Source: Deuterostichococcus epilithicus (lineage: Eukaryota; Chlorophyta; Trebouxiophyceae; Prasiolales; Stichococcaceae). From it: a DNA stretch of 64,000 nucleotides. Below are positions 48,040 through 58,798 of the stretch, in pieces. The stretch covers positions 310,001 through 374,000 of the forward strand of contig JAVTLE010000013.1 of assembly GCA_033439295.1 (NCBI GenBank). The letters are read 5' to 3'. The stretch's first letter is position 1, and each line of letters opens with the position of its first letter. The position numbers and the translations under genes were made by a program. A model generated the notes under the pieces. That model had not been told where the DNA came from. It made no database searches and saw only the letters and a list, made by a program, of their open reading frames with translations.

Positions 48040-51000
48040 TCAGCCGCTGCTGCTGTCGGACGCCGGCGAGCCGACCGCCGACATAGAGGCGGAGGTGCTG
48101 CCTACTGGCGCGCGGGCGGCATGCGCCAGCGCCTCTCCACGGTGCTCCGACTGCTCTGTGACCGTGTACCCCGCGCCCACCTGCCATCACCATGCAAAAG
48201 CTCGCGTCAGCTTTTTGCAGCAGGGTTCTGCTCCGACTGCTCCGCGACCATGTGCCCCGCGCCCACCTGCCAGAGAATGCAGGAGTCTGCACCGGGGTGC
48301 TGCATCAGAGTTCTGCATCACGACACCACCGACTCAAGGATCCGAAGCTGGTCGCCGCCACCCGCCGCGATGGCGTGCGACTGGTGCCGTGCCAAGTTTG
48401 GGCACAGCCTCTGGAGGGACACCAATGTGTCCCTGCTTCACAAAAGGCGGCACCAGGGCCCGCGCGGTCCTCGGCACAGCAGATCACCCAGCAGCGACTA
48501 GGAAAAGTCAAACTGCATGCGCGCCTGGCAGTCCCGCAGGATGGCGTGCGGGTTGACGCGGACGCCGTCGCAGAGGATGGAGCCCTGGATGTGGGCACCG
48601 TCGGCCACGTGCACGTTGGCCATCAGGACGCTGTTGATGACCTGCCGACACGGGGAGGCAGTGTGGGTCTCCTCTGGATTTCGCAGACAGTGCGACAGTG
48701 TCGCAGACAACATCCAAGAGATGTCGCGCTGCGCCCGGGAGCGGCGCTGCGCCCGGAGGAAGCGGCGGCTCAACGCACCTGCTGAGCGATGCAGCTGTGC
48801 CCCAGTCCATGCACTCGCAGTTTCGCAAGGGGTCGCCTGCAACGCAGCAGATGACAGGCAGCCTGCAGCGAGGAGTTGACATCCAGCGACCCCGCCGCAG
48901 GCGCACCCTGACGCTGTTGCCGAGCACGACGCCGGGGCCGATGACGCTGCGCTTGACGCTGGTCTTATCGCCGATATCGGCGCCGCCGGCGATGACGCAG
49001 CCGGCACCCACGGTGGCCTTGGCGCCCAGCCGCTTGGGCGGCTCCATCCAGTTCTCGTGGCGCGGGTTGGACGGCGGCCCCAGCAGCTGTACCGCCAGCG
49101 TTGGCGTCGCCACATCCCTGCAATGATGAACCGAGACCGATCGGGACCAGTGGCCAGCCTTCGTTCGTTCGCGACGACGGCCCAAAAAGCTGCACCGCCA
49201 GTGCCGGTGTCGCCCATGACCCTGCGACAGACGATCAACCCGATGGTCCGTGATCAGTATCGACTGGCAAGGGCAGCAGTGCATAAAACCGGAAACGCCA
49301 GCGCCAGCGCTGCCACACCCTTGGCGCAACTTACCTGCCATCTGCAACCAAGCGAATGACGACGAGCTGCTCAAAAGTGCTCTGCTGGATGACGACATCT
49401 GCCGTGTTGATGCACCCTCTCTTCCGCTTCAGTTTCAAGCTTGAGCAGGTTTCTGCGCCGTTGGCTTGCTGCGGCAGCATCAGCAGACCTGAAGGCCCTG
49501 GCGCCCGCGCAGCCTCCAAGCAGCCACACTGCATCTCCCGGCGACGTGCGCCTCGCAGCACCTGCATGTGGTGTCCGCGCAGGTTTGGAGTCAAAACAGG
49601 CGGACCCAGTGTCCCCTGGTCCCGCCCCGCGCACCAACAAAATCCGCACCTGTTGATCTCCCCGTAGTTGTGCGGCGTGTTGGCGCGCGCGCAGAAGTGG
49701 TCGCCGCCCGCCATGTAGGCGCACACCGCGCCGGCGGCCGCCCCCTGCGACTGCCCCCCGCCGCCGCCGCCACCGCCGCCTCGGCTGCCGCGGTAGGCGT
49801 GGCTCATGTCCGCCACGAAGTCTGCGGGGCAGACCAATGCTAGTCGCAGCGAGAACATGTGCATCGGCAGCTGGGTGATGATCCGGAGATGCATTTGACC
49901 CCAGGGCCAGGTACATCCAACGGCGGTCTTCGAGCCAGGTAGAGGCACTCACGAGTGCACTGTCAGCCGGCTGAGGGCGCGCACCCTGCACGGACGTGGA
50001 CAGGTCGTCGCTGAGCGTCGACCCCGTCGCCGTTGGGTTCGAGGTGGCTCTGCAGCAACGTTCCTGACAGTGACACTGGGCGGAACAGGGAAGGCTGCAG
50101 GCGGCGCACCCCGCACTGACGTGGACAGCCCATTGTTGAACGCCGCCTCCAGCTTGAGGCTGTCCGAGCGCAGCGCCTGCAGCTGCGCAGCCGGGCTGTC
50201 GAACTGGTGGCGCACCAGGTATGGCACCACGTCCTGAGCACGCACCGGCAGAAAGAACTGGCTTAGAGAGTCCCAACAGTCCCAACCTAACCTCGGAGGG
50301 TGGTAACACCGAGTGCAGCGCCTGCATCTGCGCTGCAGGGCTGCGAGGGCGCCGCACCACGCCCTGCGCCAGCAGCAAGAAAGCGAGCTGGACGGCAGAG
50401 CATCTGACGACGGCGGCTCCGAGCTGTGGAGGTGTGCAGCTCCGCTGCTGCGCGGCGGAGCCGGCAAGCTGCTGCCGCGCCAGATGCGAGTAAAGACAGG
50501 TTCTCCAGCACGCCCAAGGCAATCTCGGCCAGCCGGGTAGTGTCAGCCAGCAGGAGGCCTCCACCCTCCAGAAGGAGGCAGGAGAAGCACCAAGAGCTGC
50601 TGTGGCAGCTGCAGCAGATAGGTCCAGGAGGGTCACATGATGACGAGCTACCCTGGGTACTGCTGTGGCTCCGAGCTCGGGGCCCCACCTGGAGGCTCGA
50701 GGCTGGCGTGACCGAGCCGCACCTCCAGCCCCCCGGACTCCAGTTGCTGTACAAGAAGTCCAAGGCCCAAAGCGGAACAACTTCTACTGGACGCATCTAT
50801 ACCATGTTCAGGGTTTAGAGTTTACAGGTTGCCCCACCTGCTTGAGGCTGGCGTGGCCGGGCCGCGCCTCCAGCGCCGCCAGCAGCGCCAGCCGGTCGAA
50901 GACGTAGCAGTGTGCGTCGGCCAGGTCGGTGCGCAGGGTGACGGCGCCGGCGCGCCGCAACGCCGGCAGCGGCAGCCCGATGTCCCGCCGCGCGTCCGGG

Positions 51001-52827
51001 CTCGCTGCGAAGAACAGCAGCGTCTGCCCCCGCTCGTCCAGCCCTGTTTACGCAACGGTTCAGCGTGCGGTCAGGTGCAGTGAAGCGAGGAAGGTGCAGT
51101 TCAGTAGGAAGCAGGAAGCACCCAGCAAACACACTGGCAGCTGAAACTGGCAGGGCGTCAGGTCAAAAGTAGTGGGGCGCCGCCGCGGCCGGGGCCGCCA
51201 CAAGCAATGCCGCTCGGTCGCACTACAAGCACACAGGAGTGCGGGCCCGCGCACCGACGTAGTCGACATTCTTGGGCGCCTTGCCAGGCTTGCACTCAGC
51301 GCTGGCCAGGCCCCTGCGCGGCGCAAGCAGGCTGGTGGCTGCCGCGCCCCGCACCTGTGGCCAGCATGGGAGCGCCCCTAAAACGATAACCAGGGTTTCT
51401 CAGGGATTCTTGTCCTAAATATGCTTCACGTGGTAAGTACAGTCACCCTGCCGCGGCACGCCGCTTTGGAGCGGGAGCACCCAGCCAAGGCGGCCCGAAC
51501 GCGCTGTTCTCATTGGATCAATTTCGCCGCCATGCAACAGTGTCCGCTGTCGCACCCGCTGTGCAGGCACCAATCTCCGTGAAATGCATGCGACAACAGC
51601 CCAACGCCCAGCGGCACGTGCGAGATGAGGTCTGCAGAGGCATTCACGCCACTGCATGATGTCAGGTCTCTGTCGCAATGTTCGTTCTCTGAGGAGAAGA
51701 CGAACTCTTCGCACCGTGTATGCTGCCGGCATGGCACTCAGCGGCACCATCCGACACCAGGTCCGCAAAAGGACTGCCGCCGAATGTTCTCACATGTCCA
51801 CACAGCAGTGTCTCCTCTGAGATAGAGGGGCAAACTGTGTGCGCAGCCAGCACGGCGCTGAGCAGCACATCTGAGCACAGCAATGTGTCCTTCAGAGAGG
51901 AGAGACCGGGGCGCACGGTGTGCGCAGCCAGCACGGCGCCGAGCGGCACATCCGAGACGAGGTCCGCGGACAGGACTGCCACCGCGTCCGCCACCAGGCT
52001 GTCGGCGACCGCCCGCAGTGCGTCAGCAGAGCCCAAGCCTTCGCCCACGGCACGCACCTGCGCGCATTGGAGTGTTGCGGATCGCGGTGTTGCGGATCGG
52101 GGCCCTCGGAGGAGCCCCTGAAGGTGGCTGTGAAGCAGTGCAGCTGGGAGCAAGGGGCGTGCGAGACGGCGGCTGGAACTGTGCCCGGTGCGCCGGACCT
52201 GATAGGCCAACCTTTCATCCCTGCAGAGCTGCCCAAAGACTGTCAAGCCATGCTGAAGACGAGGCCAGGAACAGATGCACTGCGCTGCACACACCTCCAG
52301 GTGCAGGCCGCCCTCGTACTGCTTGGCGATCCAGGACTGGACGCGCGCTGCTGTCTGGTCCCCCGAGCACACCTGCAGGGCACGTCACGGAAGCTCGTGG
52401 GCGGTTTGCACGACAGACCCCAGGGTCCGGGGCCAGCTGTGGGAAGGCAGGGATGTGCACGACGGGCAAGGTTCAGAGCTCACATTGGCGTCGGAGGGGC
52501 CGCCAGCGGGGAAAGCTCAGGCACGGGTTGCCGTCTGCAGCTGCAAGGGCCTGCGCCGGCCCCATGCGTACACGCAGACGTGGCAGCCTTTCACGCCAGC
52601 TCAAAGGGCAGCAGGAAGCATTGAGAGGCTCTGCAGGGGTGAGCCAAACGCCGCACCACCAACACGTGGTGCACGCCAGAGTGCTCGATCATGGCGAGCG
52701 GAAAGGACAGCAGCGGCCGGTTGCCGACGGGCAGCAGCGCCTTTGGCGTGGCCGGCCCGTTGAGCGGGTACAGCCGCGAGCCGGTGTCGCTGGCCAGGAT
52801 GACGGCCTGCGGCGCCGGGCCGCGCAT
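48040..52827 (-). CDS. EIF2B3: Translation initiation factor eIF2B subunit gamma
   Basis: Subunit of the guanine-nucleotide exchange factor for eIF2. Ten complement exons: 52657-52827, 52295-52372, 51917-52057, 51255-51354, 50838-51043, 50110-50233, 49650-49821, 48907-49117, 48525-48641, 48040-48180; in phase, about 486 residues. The N-terminus is a nucleotidyltransferase-like fold (QAVILASDTGSRLYPL, PKALLPVGNRPLLSFPL) with the usual loss of the strict catalytic motif. DALRAVADSL, LSADLVSDVPL and RTDLADAHCYVFDR follow, then left-handed beta-helix repeats (GAGCVIAGGADIGDKTSVKR, SVIGPGVVLGNSV, GAHIQGSILCDGV). A Gly-rich loop interrupts exon 7. The intron after exon 9 has a GC donor. The last exon exists in three tandem copies; the nearest upstream one (from 48266) is also open and would end at 48207. 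Exon 3 has three decayed downstream copies. ATG 52827 was chosen; an ATG at 53025 is in frame. Confidence 0.92.
48190..48352 (-). repeat. Two upstream copies of the last eIF2B gamma exon (units of about 86 bases)
   Basis: The copy starting at 48266 has a CAG acceptor and about 34 of its first 38 bases match the real exon at 48180 (GTGGGCGCGGGG, GAGCAGTCGGAGCA). It stays open to a TGA at 48207. A third, much more eroded unit starts near 48352. The spacing of 86 bases between starts shows a tandem array. Confidence 0.8.
49166..49221 (-). repeat. Decayed copy of the head of eIF2B gamma exon 8
   Basis: On the complement, CGCAGGGTCATG, CGACACCGGCACTGGCGGT and CAGCTTTTTGGGCCG parallel TGCAGGGATGTG, CGACGCCAACGCTGGCGGT and CAGCTGCTGGGGCCG of the real exon at 49117. 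The frame is lost. Confidence 0.75.
49968..50008 (-). repeat. Decayed copy of the tail of eIF2B gamma exon 6
   Basis: Downstream of the real exon end (50110), the complement again reads CTGTCCACGTC.GTGC.GG followed by a GGTGCGC donor-like stretch. It duplicates the exon end together with its 5' splice site. Confidence 0.65.
50310..50368 (-). repeat. Decayed copy of the head of eIF2B gamma exon 6
   Basis: On the complement, GCAGGGCGTGGTGC and CAGATGCAGGCGCTGCACTCGG correspond to TCAGGACGTGGTGC and CAGCTGCAGGCGCTGCGCTCGG of the real exon at 50233. Part of the middle is deleted. Confidence 0.7.
50808..50828 (+). repeat. Short telomere-like tract
   Basis: TTCAGGGTTTAGAGTTTACA resembles degenerate TTTAGGG repeats. 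It is intronic, ten bases from the end of eIF2B gamma exon 5. Confidence 0.5.
51575..51887 (-). repeat. Three decayed copies of the tail of eIF2B gamma exon 3
   Basis: The end of exon 3 (ADLVSDVPLGAVLAAHT) is echoed three times in the next intron: about 51831-51887 (SDVLLSAVLAAHTV), 51706-51785 (FADLVSDGAAECHAGS) and 51575-51650 (ADLISHVPLGVGLLSHAF). Each keeps parts of the donor region. Divergence and frame breaks show that none replaces the real exon. Confidence 0.8.
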
Positions 52828-53923
52828 CGCGGCGGCTTCTGGTTCCGGCGGCGCGGCAGCGGCAGGCTGCAGTGGCAGCGTGTGGTTTCCCTTGCCCCCC
52901 AGAGGGCGGTGGCTGCCCGATTGCTGCCGCGACTGATGCGGTTGAGTGCTGTGTCGTGTCCTCCAAGGCTGCCCTTTGCGCTGGCGGTAGGCGCGGGCGG
53001 GCTGTGCCTTTGGGATGTTGGGCACCAGGCAGTGGTACAGCGCTTCAGGAACAGGTCTCGAGGATTAAACCGTTCCAAAAGGGGGTTTTCCAAAGCAAGA
53101 ATACACGAGACTGTAACCGCTGCTTGCCGTCGGAAAAGTCACGAATGCACTCGGGGAGGAGACTGGCTGAGGCGCGCCTTGACGACTGCTGCTGACTCAG
53201 CTAGTCATGATGGTTGCAACAGAGGTCTGAACACTGCAGTGGTTTAATTCTCTCGCTGCTCGCTTCCCCGAAGCCCTGGCAGCAGCAGAAGCAGCTGAAA
53301 CTGCGGTGGAAGCACATGTGTTCTTCGCATGCCCGAGCTTGAATCCAAATTTAACAATCGACAAGTTGCACAAATATACTTGTCTGTGTGTTGACACGGC
53401 CACCTGCGCAAAGCACATATGCAGCACCTCGTTACCACATCCTTCCACTGAGAGATCTAAGTACGTCAGCCGAGCCGAGTCGCGCTCCGCTTGCAGTTGT
53501 GATCGAACGCTGCTGGTTTCATTTTCAGGAGTGGCACAATCCAAAGACCGATCCCGCTGCTGTGAACGTATTCTGATGTTAAGCCGAAACGCCCGCCCCA
53601 CTGGCGACGCTCATGGCTCTGCAGCACCCTGTGGCGTTCCCCAGTAGCTCCGAGGGGGCGGGAGACTCGCGGTTGCGAAAACGCGAGGGCTGGCTGCCAT
53701 CTCTCCATACAGCAGCTGGGAAGCAGCAGCAGCAGCAGCAGCAACTCTGTGACGCACTGTGCGGCGCCCGGCGGCGGCGTCCACACAAGGTTCTGCCGCT
53801 GGCATTGCGACGCAGCGGGCGCCCGGGCGTGGCAACGCGCCAGCGGCGGCGGCTTGAGAGCTAAGGCTCCGCCGCAGGCACTGAGAGGGGCCTGCCGAGC
53901 GGGGGATTTGAAGAGCCGCCGCC
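52828..53923. other. Divergent intergenic region between eIF2B gamma and WDR20
   Basis: About 1.1 kb upstream of two divergent genes. A short CAG run (near 53726-53741) occurs. No recognised gene. Confidence 0.45.
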
Positions 53924-56900
53924 ATGGCACAGGCTCAGCCAAAACTCGATTTCAAGGCGCCAGAGGGCCAATACATGTGCGCTCCATGCACGATGTTCGC
54001 ATCATACTGAACTCGGAGCGTCGTGGCATCTTGCCCATAAGGACCATGGACACGAGGGTTGAGGATAGAAGACTGAGCAAGCGTCTCTGGACGCTTGCTT
54101 GCCCGCCAGACACGCGAGCACATGTTACGTCGTGCCGCTCTCGTTCAGGAAGTACCCAACGGCCGCCTGGCTGCCGTGCCGAGCCGCAGGCCGCGCAGCG
54201 AGCGGCGGTGTGTGCTGCACCCCAGGCGTTGCTCAAAGAACAACCTCCCGATGTCCTGCCGTCGGCGCCCTGCTTTGCAGGCTGCACAGCGAGCGCCCAT
54301 CGCGGGCGGCCTTCTCGGCGTCCCGCACCTGCCGCCTTACGTTCGCCGAGCTGCCCGAGGGCGGCCGCCCCGGCGAGCGCGGCGGCGGCGCCTACGTCAT
54401 CTTCAACGCGCTGGAGTTCCTGCACATCACAGAATACTCCAACCCCGACCGGGTGCGGCGCAAGCCAGACCCGTCTCCAGACGCGCTGAAAGCCGCTGGC
54501 CTTCCACCGCTGAAGACGGGCACCCCGCTGCATTGCCCGGCTGACGTGGATGCTGCTGGCGCCAAGCCCTGGACACGGGGGCATAGCGTGGCATGGCATA
54601 CACTGCAATCTCGAAAATCGTCAAACCGCCAGGGGTGCAACTCCACCAGTCTCATTGCACGTATGCTTCCCTCACAGGAGCCTGTGCGGTCCGTGTACTG
54701 CGGCACTGGCGGCGCGGGCCCCAACACGTGGCCGACCTGCCACTCGCACGCGCCCGCGGCGGACGACATAGACCTCCTCATCGGCCTCAACACCGGCGAC
54801 GGTGGGTTTCCCATCACAGACTCTTCCCTTGACTCAGCAGGGTACGAGGCGTCAGATTGTCATCAGATTGTGCGAGCTGTGTGCCTGCTCCTCGATCTCA
54901 CCGCCGGCGTTGCGGTGCAAAGCCGCCGCTGTGCCGTTCAGTGTGCCTCCCGGGGCCGCTGCCCGCAGCTTATGCCACTGCGCTTGCAGCAGGGTGGCAG
55001 CGGCGCGGCGGCCAGAGTGCTGTGTCCACGAGTCCAGCTCATCTGCAAGGGATGCCACCGCTCGACCGTGAGCATTCGATCGAGCCGCAGTGTTAGTGAC
55101 GTCCTGGCAGGCAATGTTGCGGTGCTGCTTGCAGCAACACCCTCTTCAAAATCGCATCTGCAAGGAGAGGCTGCGGCCGTTTACTCGTGATCGGTCGTTG
55201 AGAGGGTGCCGCAAGGCTGCTGGTGGGGCGGGCGGCGGCGGCGTGAGGCAGCGTGCTTTTCCAAAATGCACTCCGATGCATCTGCAACGAACGTATATGA
55301 CCGCTCACTACTGTTTGTTGCATTGGGATGCAGTGCTGGCGACGTCGCTGGCGGGGCAAGTCGCGGCTGCGCGGGGCGACCATCGGCGGGCGGCGAGCCT
55401 GCACTTCAACGTCGCCGGCGCCGCCGACGGCAGCCGTGTGACCAGCATCGCGTGGCTGTCGCCCGAGCGGGGCACATTCGCTGCCAGCCATGCCAGTGGC
55501 GCGCTGTTCTTCTACCAGAAGAAGGTGCGCTGGCTGACGCCCGGCACGCTGCCATCTGAAACTGTCTTTTCAGGAGGCATCGTTCACAAGGCGTTGTTCA
55601 AGAGGCATCATCTTGGCGGGTGTGCGGGACGGTGCCGTGAGCGAACGGTCGGGCCGGGCCTGCAGCGGGCGGCGACTGAGCCACCACCTCGCAGCCGCCG
55701 CCAGCGCATCGACAGGCCTGGCGCTCTGCAGCTCGTGCATCCTCAAGCATCATCGAGCGTCGACCACCAAGCCCCGACTTGGAACGAGCCCAAGGTGACA
55801 GCCCGTGCAGGAAGAGGAGGTGTCAACACACGAGATGCCCAGTAGCTGAGGTAGCCAAACCTGCACAGGGACCGGGGCAGGAGGGCGGCAAGATCGCCAC
55901 GCAGCTGCGGTCCATTGTCAGCGTGCCTGGCGCGGAGGCGGCGGCGACCATACGCACCGGCGCGCCCGTCAACGCGCTGGCGGCGGCGCCTGACGGCACC
56001 CGGCTGGCGGCTGCCTGCGCGGACGGCGTGCTGCGGGTGTATGATGTTGCCTCACAACGCCTCGTTGGCGGCTTCAAGGTGTGTATACCCCGGAGACCCT
56101 GGGAACCCTGTTGGTTGATATGAGGGGGGTGCCATGACCTCCTTGGCTGGCTGCCATTGTGACGAGCTTAAGAGGTGCAGGGCGGCCTTCTGACGCGCCG
56201 AGGATGTTACTGTCCATGAGCGTGCAGAGCTCCCGGCTGGCTCTTGCACATGAGCCGGAGAGTGGCTGCCCGGCGGTGCTATGGCAGGGCGCCGCTGCTT
56301 TGCTGCTGCAGTGGCGGCGGCGCCAATGGTGGCACCTGCGCAGTTGTCCTCGCACAGGCTCTTGGGCAGGCTGTGACGCTGTGCCGCAGTGTCACCGACC
56401 CGCAATGCTAGTGGCTGCATTGGCCACCCTGCCCCGGATTCAGACATCAATCGAGGCCTGCCTGCTGCCACCCTGCCCCGGATTCAGACATCAATCGAGG
56501 CCTGCCTGCTGCCACCACTGACATGGCTGCTGCCATGATGAGGGCGGCCCACCCTGAATGAATCTTTGAAGTCTGTGCCGTGCGCTGCAGAGCTACTACG
56601 GCGGGCTGCTGTGCTGCGCCTGGAGCGCCGATGGAGAGTTCATTGCCACAGGGGGTGAGGACGACCTGGTGTGCGTCTACAGCGTTGGAGACCGCGCAGT
56701 GGTGGCCTGGGGCGTGGGGCACGCCTCCTGGGTCTCTGCAGTCGCCTTCGACCCCTGGTGCGTCATCTCGGCGACAGTTGTCTCTTTCCGAAACCCTGCT
56801 GAGCTCGAAAGGGAAAGGTCCGATAGAGGCACTTTAGTCAGAAGTTGGATTTAGTTAATGGCAGGCCAACCCTCCTGGGGCTTCGCCGCCGCCTCTGGCA

Positions 56901-58798
56901 CCTGGTGGGTCGGTCACATACAGGCAGTCAACTGCCGACCTCGGAACAGCCATCGATTTTGGATCGTATCTGCGAGTCAGGGCAGCTGCGGATCCGGCCT
57001 CCCGGGTCTTCGAGCTGTCGCTTTTGAACCCTGGTGCGCCGGCAGCACCGCACCCGGGAGCTCCTGCCGCTCCGTGGCGGCAGCAGCACCCAGTCAGGGG
57101 CACAGGGACACGCCCCTGGAACCTGCTGCGGCCTGCGACTCCTGGTGCGTCGGCCGCGGGCCGCGGGCCACTTGGACGATGCGAACGGGTGACCGTGAGA
57201 CGGACGGTGGCAGCAGCGGCCAGTCGGGGGCATCCGGGTCCTCCTTGCATTGGGTCGCCTGATTCGCGGCCCTCGGCCCCCTGGTGAGTCGGCCGCACAG
57301 CCCGCAAGTCCCAGGGTCCACTCCAGACAGTCAGCCGGACACAAGCTTGCCAACCCGTCAGTTTTTCCGGGGCGAGCCGCCTCCTGTGCGCGGCGGCTCA
57401 GTGTGCCTGGTAGCCGGCGGGCAGTGGAGCCACATGGTGCCCCGGGCACGCCGGCCTGGAGTGGCTGCTTTGCAGCCGTCCCGAGGCGTGTGGCCGGGGA
57501 GCACGCCACCCCGAGGCTCCTCGGGAGGCTCTTGCACTTCCCTGAGGCCGGGGACTGTGCACGCAACGCATTCGTGACCGACGCTGCGATCCGCGTGTGA
57601 AGCGAAAGCGGCGTGGCCCCGCACAGGGCGCACAGGGGGCAGGAGGAGGCGGCGCCCGGGCTGCTGCGGCTGCTGAGCGGCGCGCAGGACAGCCAGCTGG
57701 CGCTGTGGGACTTCGACCTGGGGCCTGAGGCGCTGACGCCAATCAGGTAGGGTTTATGCATTTCCAATGTCCCAGGACCGTGGTGCCGTGTGCGGTCACT
57801 CTGTGCACGAGTGCTCAGGTGGACGCAGGCCTGACGCTCCAGCTGCCGCCAGAGTCTGCACTACCATGCTGCCTGCTGCACCCCAGCTTCCCAGCTGGAG
57901 AGCAGGTGCTCTGCGAAGTCACTTGTGTGAAGGGGCAAGCCCGTCGCGCTGCGCAGCCCGAGGAGCGGCGGCCCGGCGGCGGCGGCGCCGCGGCAGCTGT
58001 TCCCTGCCGCCGACAGCAGGCGCGCCCCCTGCTCCCTGCATCGTGCCAGTGCTCTGCGTCGGTCGCTGGCCAGCCTCGCTTTTCGCACGCCGACTGTGCT
58101 TGGGGCAGTGGGGCTGATTGAGCACACCATCCTGGCGGCAGGCAGAACGGCGCGCCCGCCGGCGGTGGCGCAGTGGCGGCGGCGAACGGTGCCGTCGCGC
58201 CTTCAGCCCCGCATGCTGACATGGACCTCCAGCCGCCCGTCAGGATACGCAAGTGCGCGACCCCCCCCCTTCTTCCCCAGGCGGGGGTTTCCGCCCATCA
58301 CCCTGGATCGAGCAGGCGCCTCACTGCTGGCTGCATGCATGGTCGTGCACTCTACCGGCATCCAGAGTGCAACTGCCAAAATGCTGGGCTCTGGGCGGCT
58401 TGAGTTCTCCGTGCCCTGTGTCTCCCGGCAGCCCTGCCAGCATTAGTCGGCATCGACACACGTCTGCACAATGCGTGCAGGCTCCACGTGGAACCGGTGT
58501 CAAGCGTGCTGCCAACGCCCGGTGCCCTGTTCCTTGCCAGTCACAGCGGCATAGTGCGCTGCTGGCGCCGACCGCCGCGGCCGGCTGCGGGAGGACCGCA
58601 GGTAAGCGCAGCAGCAGGCCTGCAGTTGCCAACACGGGGCGGAGGAGTACCTATGCTCTGGGTAGTTGGCCACCACCTCATCTGAGTACTGTTTTGAGGA
58701 TCCTGAACTGTTCGCTGTTTTAATTACAGGCTTCGACAGAGCCTGGGGAGGAGGGAAACGCAGCTCGCAAGAGTGCCGATCAAACGGTGGGGAGGTAG
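53924..58798 (+). CDS. WDR20: WDR20/DMWD-like WD40 protein
   Basis: Ten exons (53924-53976, 54281-54452, 54678-54801, 55334-55524, 55869-56078, 56591-56757, 57627-57746, 58142-58252, 58481-58601, 58730-58798) are in phase and give about 445 residues. The order follows WDR20: [32 protein letters not shown] with [48 protein letters not shown] with [44 protein letters not shown], then [11 protein letters not shown] and [12 protein letters not shown]. In animals WDR20 activates the deubiquitinases USP12/USP46; the fungal relative CreC partners a USP46-type enzyme in carbon repression. The same partnership here is inference. The variable loop is shorter than in animals. Intron 6 holds a tandem array of decayed exon-6 ends. 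Confidence 0.88.
54187..54212 (+). repeat. Probable decayed copy of the head of WDR20 exon 2
   Basis: CGCAGGCCGCGCAGCGAGCG mirrors the TGCAGGCTGCACAGCGAGCG that opens the real exon at 54281, about 90 bases upstream. The match is short. Confidence 0.5.
56424..56511 (+). repeat. Exact 44-base direct repeat, two copies
   Basis: A 44-base unit starting CCACCCTGCCCCGGATTCAG is present twice in direct tandem (56424-56467 and 56468-56511) without mismatch, followed by the first bases of a third. It lies in WDR20 intron 5 and must be recent. Confidence 0.95.
56869..57290 (+). repeat. Tandem array of decayed WDR20 exon-6 ends with donor sites
   Basis: Four units of about 110-140 bases repeat the end of exon 6 (56721-56757) and its donor. 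Their cores are at 56869-56911, 56992-57040, 57109-57151 and 57239-57290. Each ends in a CCTGGTG donor-like motif such as CCTGGTGCGTC or CCTGGTGAGTC, preceded by eroded CTCCTGGGTC and TCGC.TT.GA blocks. The spaces between them also echo the GGGGCACGCC part. Confidence 0.75.

Noticed and set aside
49371-50780. 469-codon open frame on the minus strand
   Set aside because: It overlaps three eIF2B gamma exons and their introns. Only the exon parts match the family, and the stretches between are intron read-through in GC-rich DNA.
51883-53247. 454-codon open frame on the plus strand
   Set aside because: It lies antisense to eIF2B gamma exons 1-3, has no family similarity and shows Arg/Pro/Gly-rich composition typical of shadow frames.
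56424-57290. CRISPR-like array
   Set aside because: The repeats are direct tandem copies without regular unique spacers, lie inside a eukaryotic intron and have no cas genes nearby.
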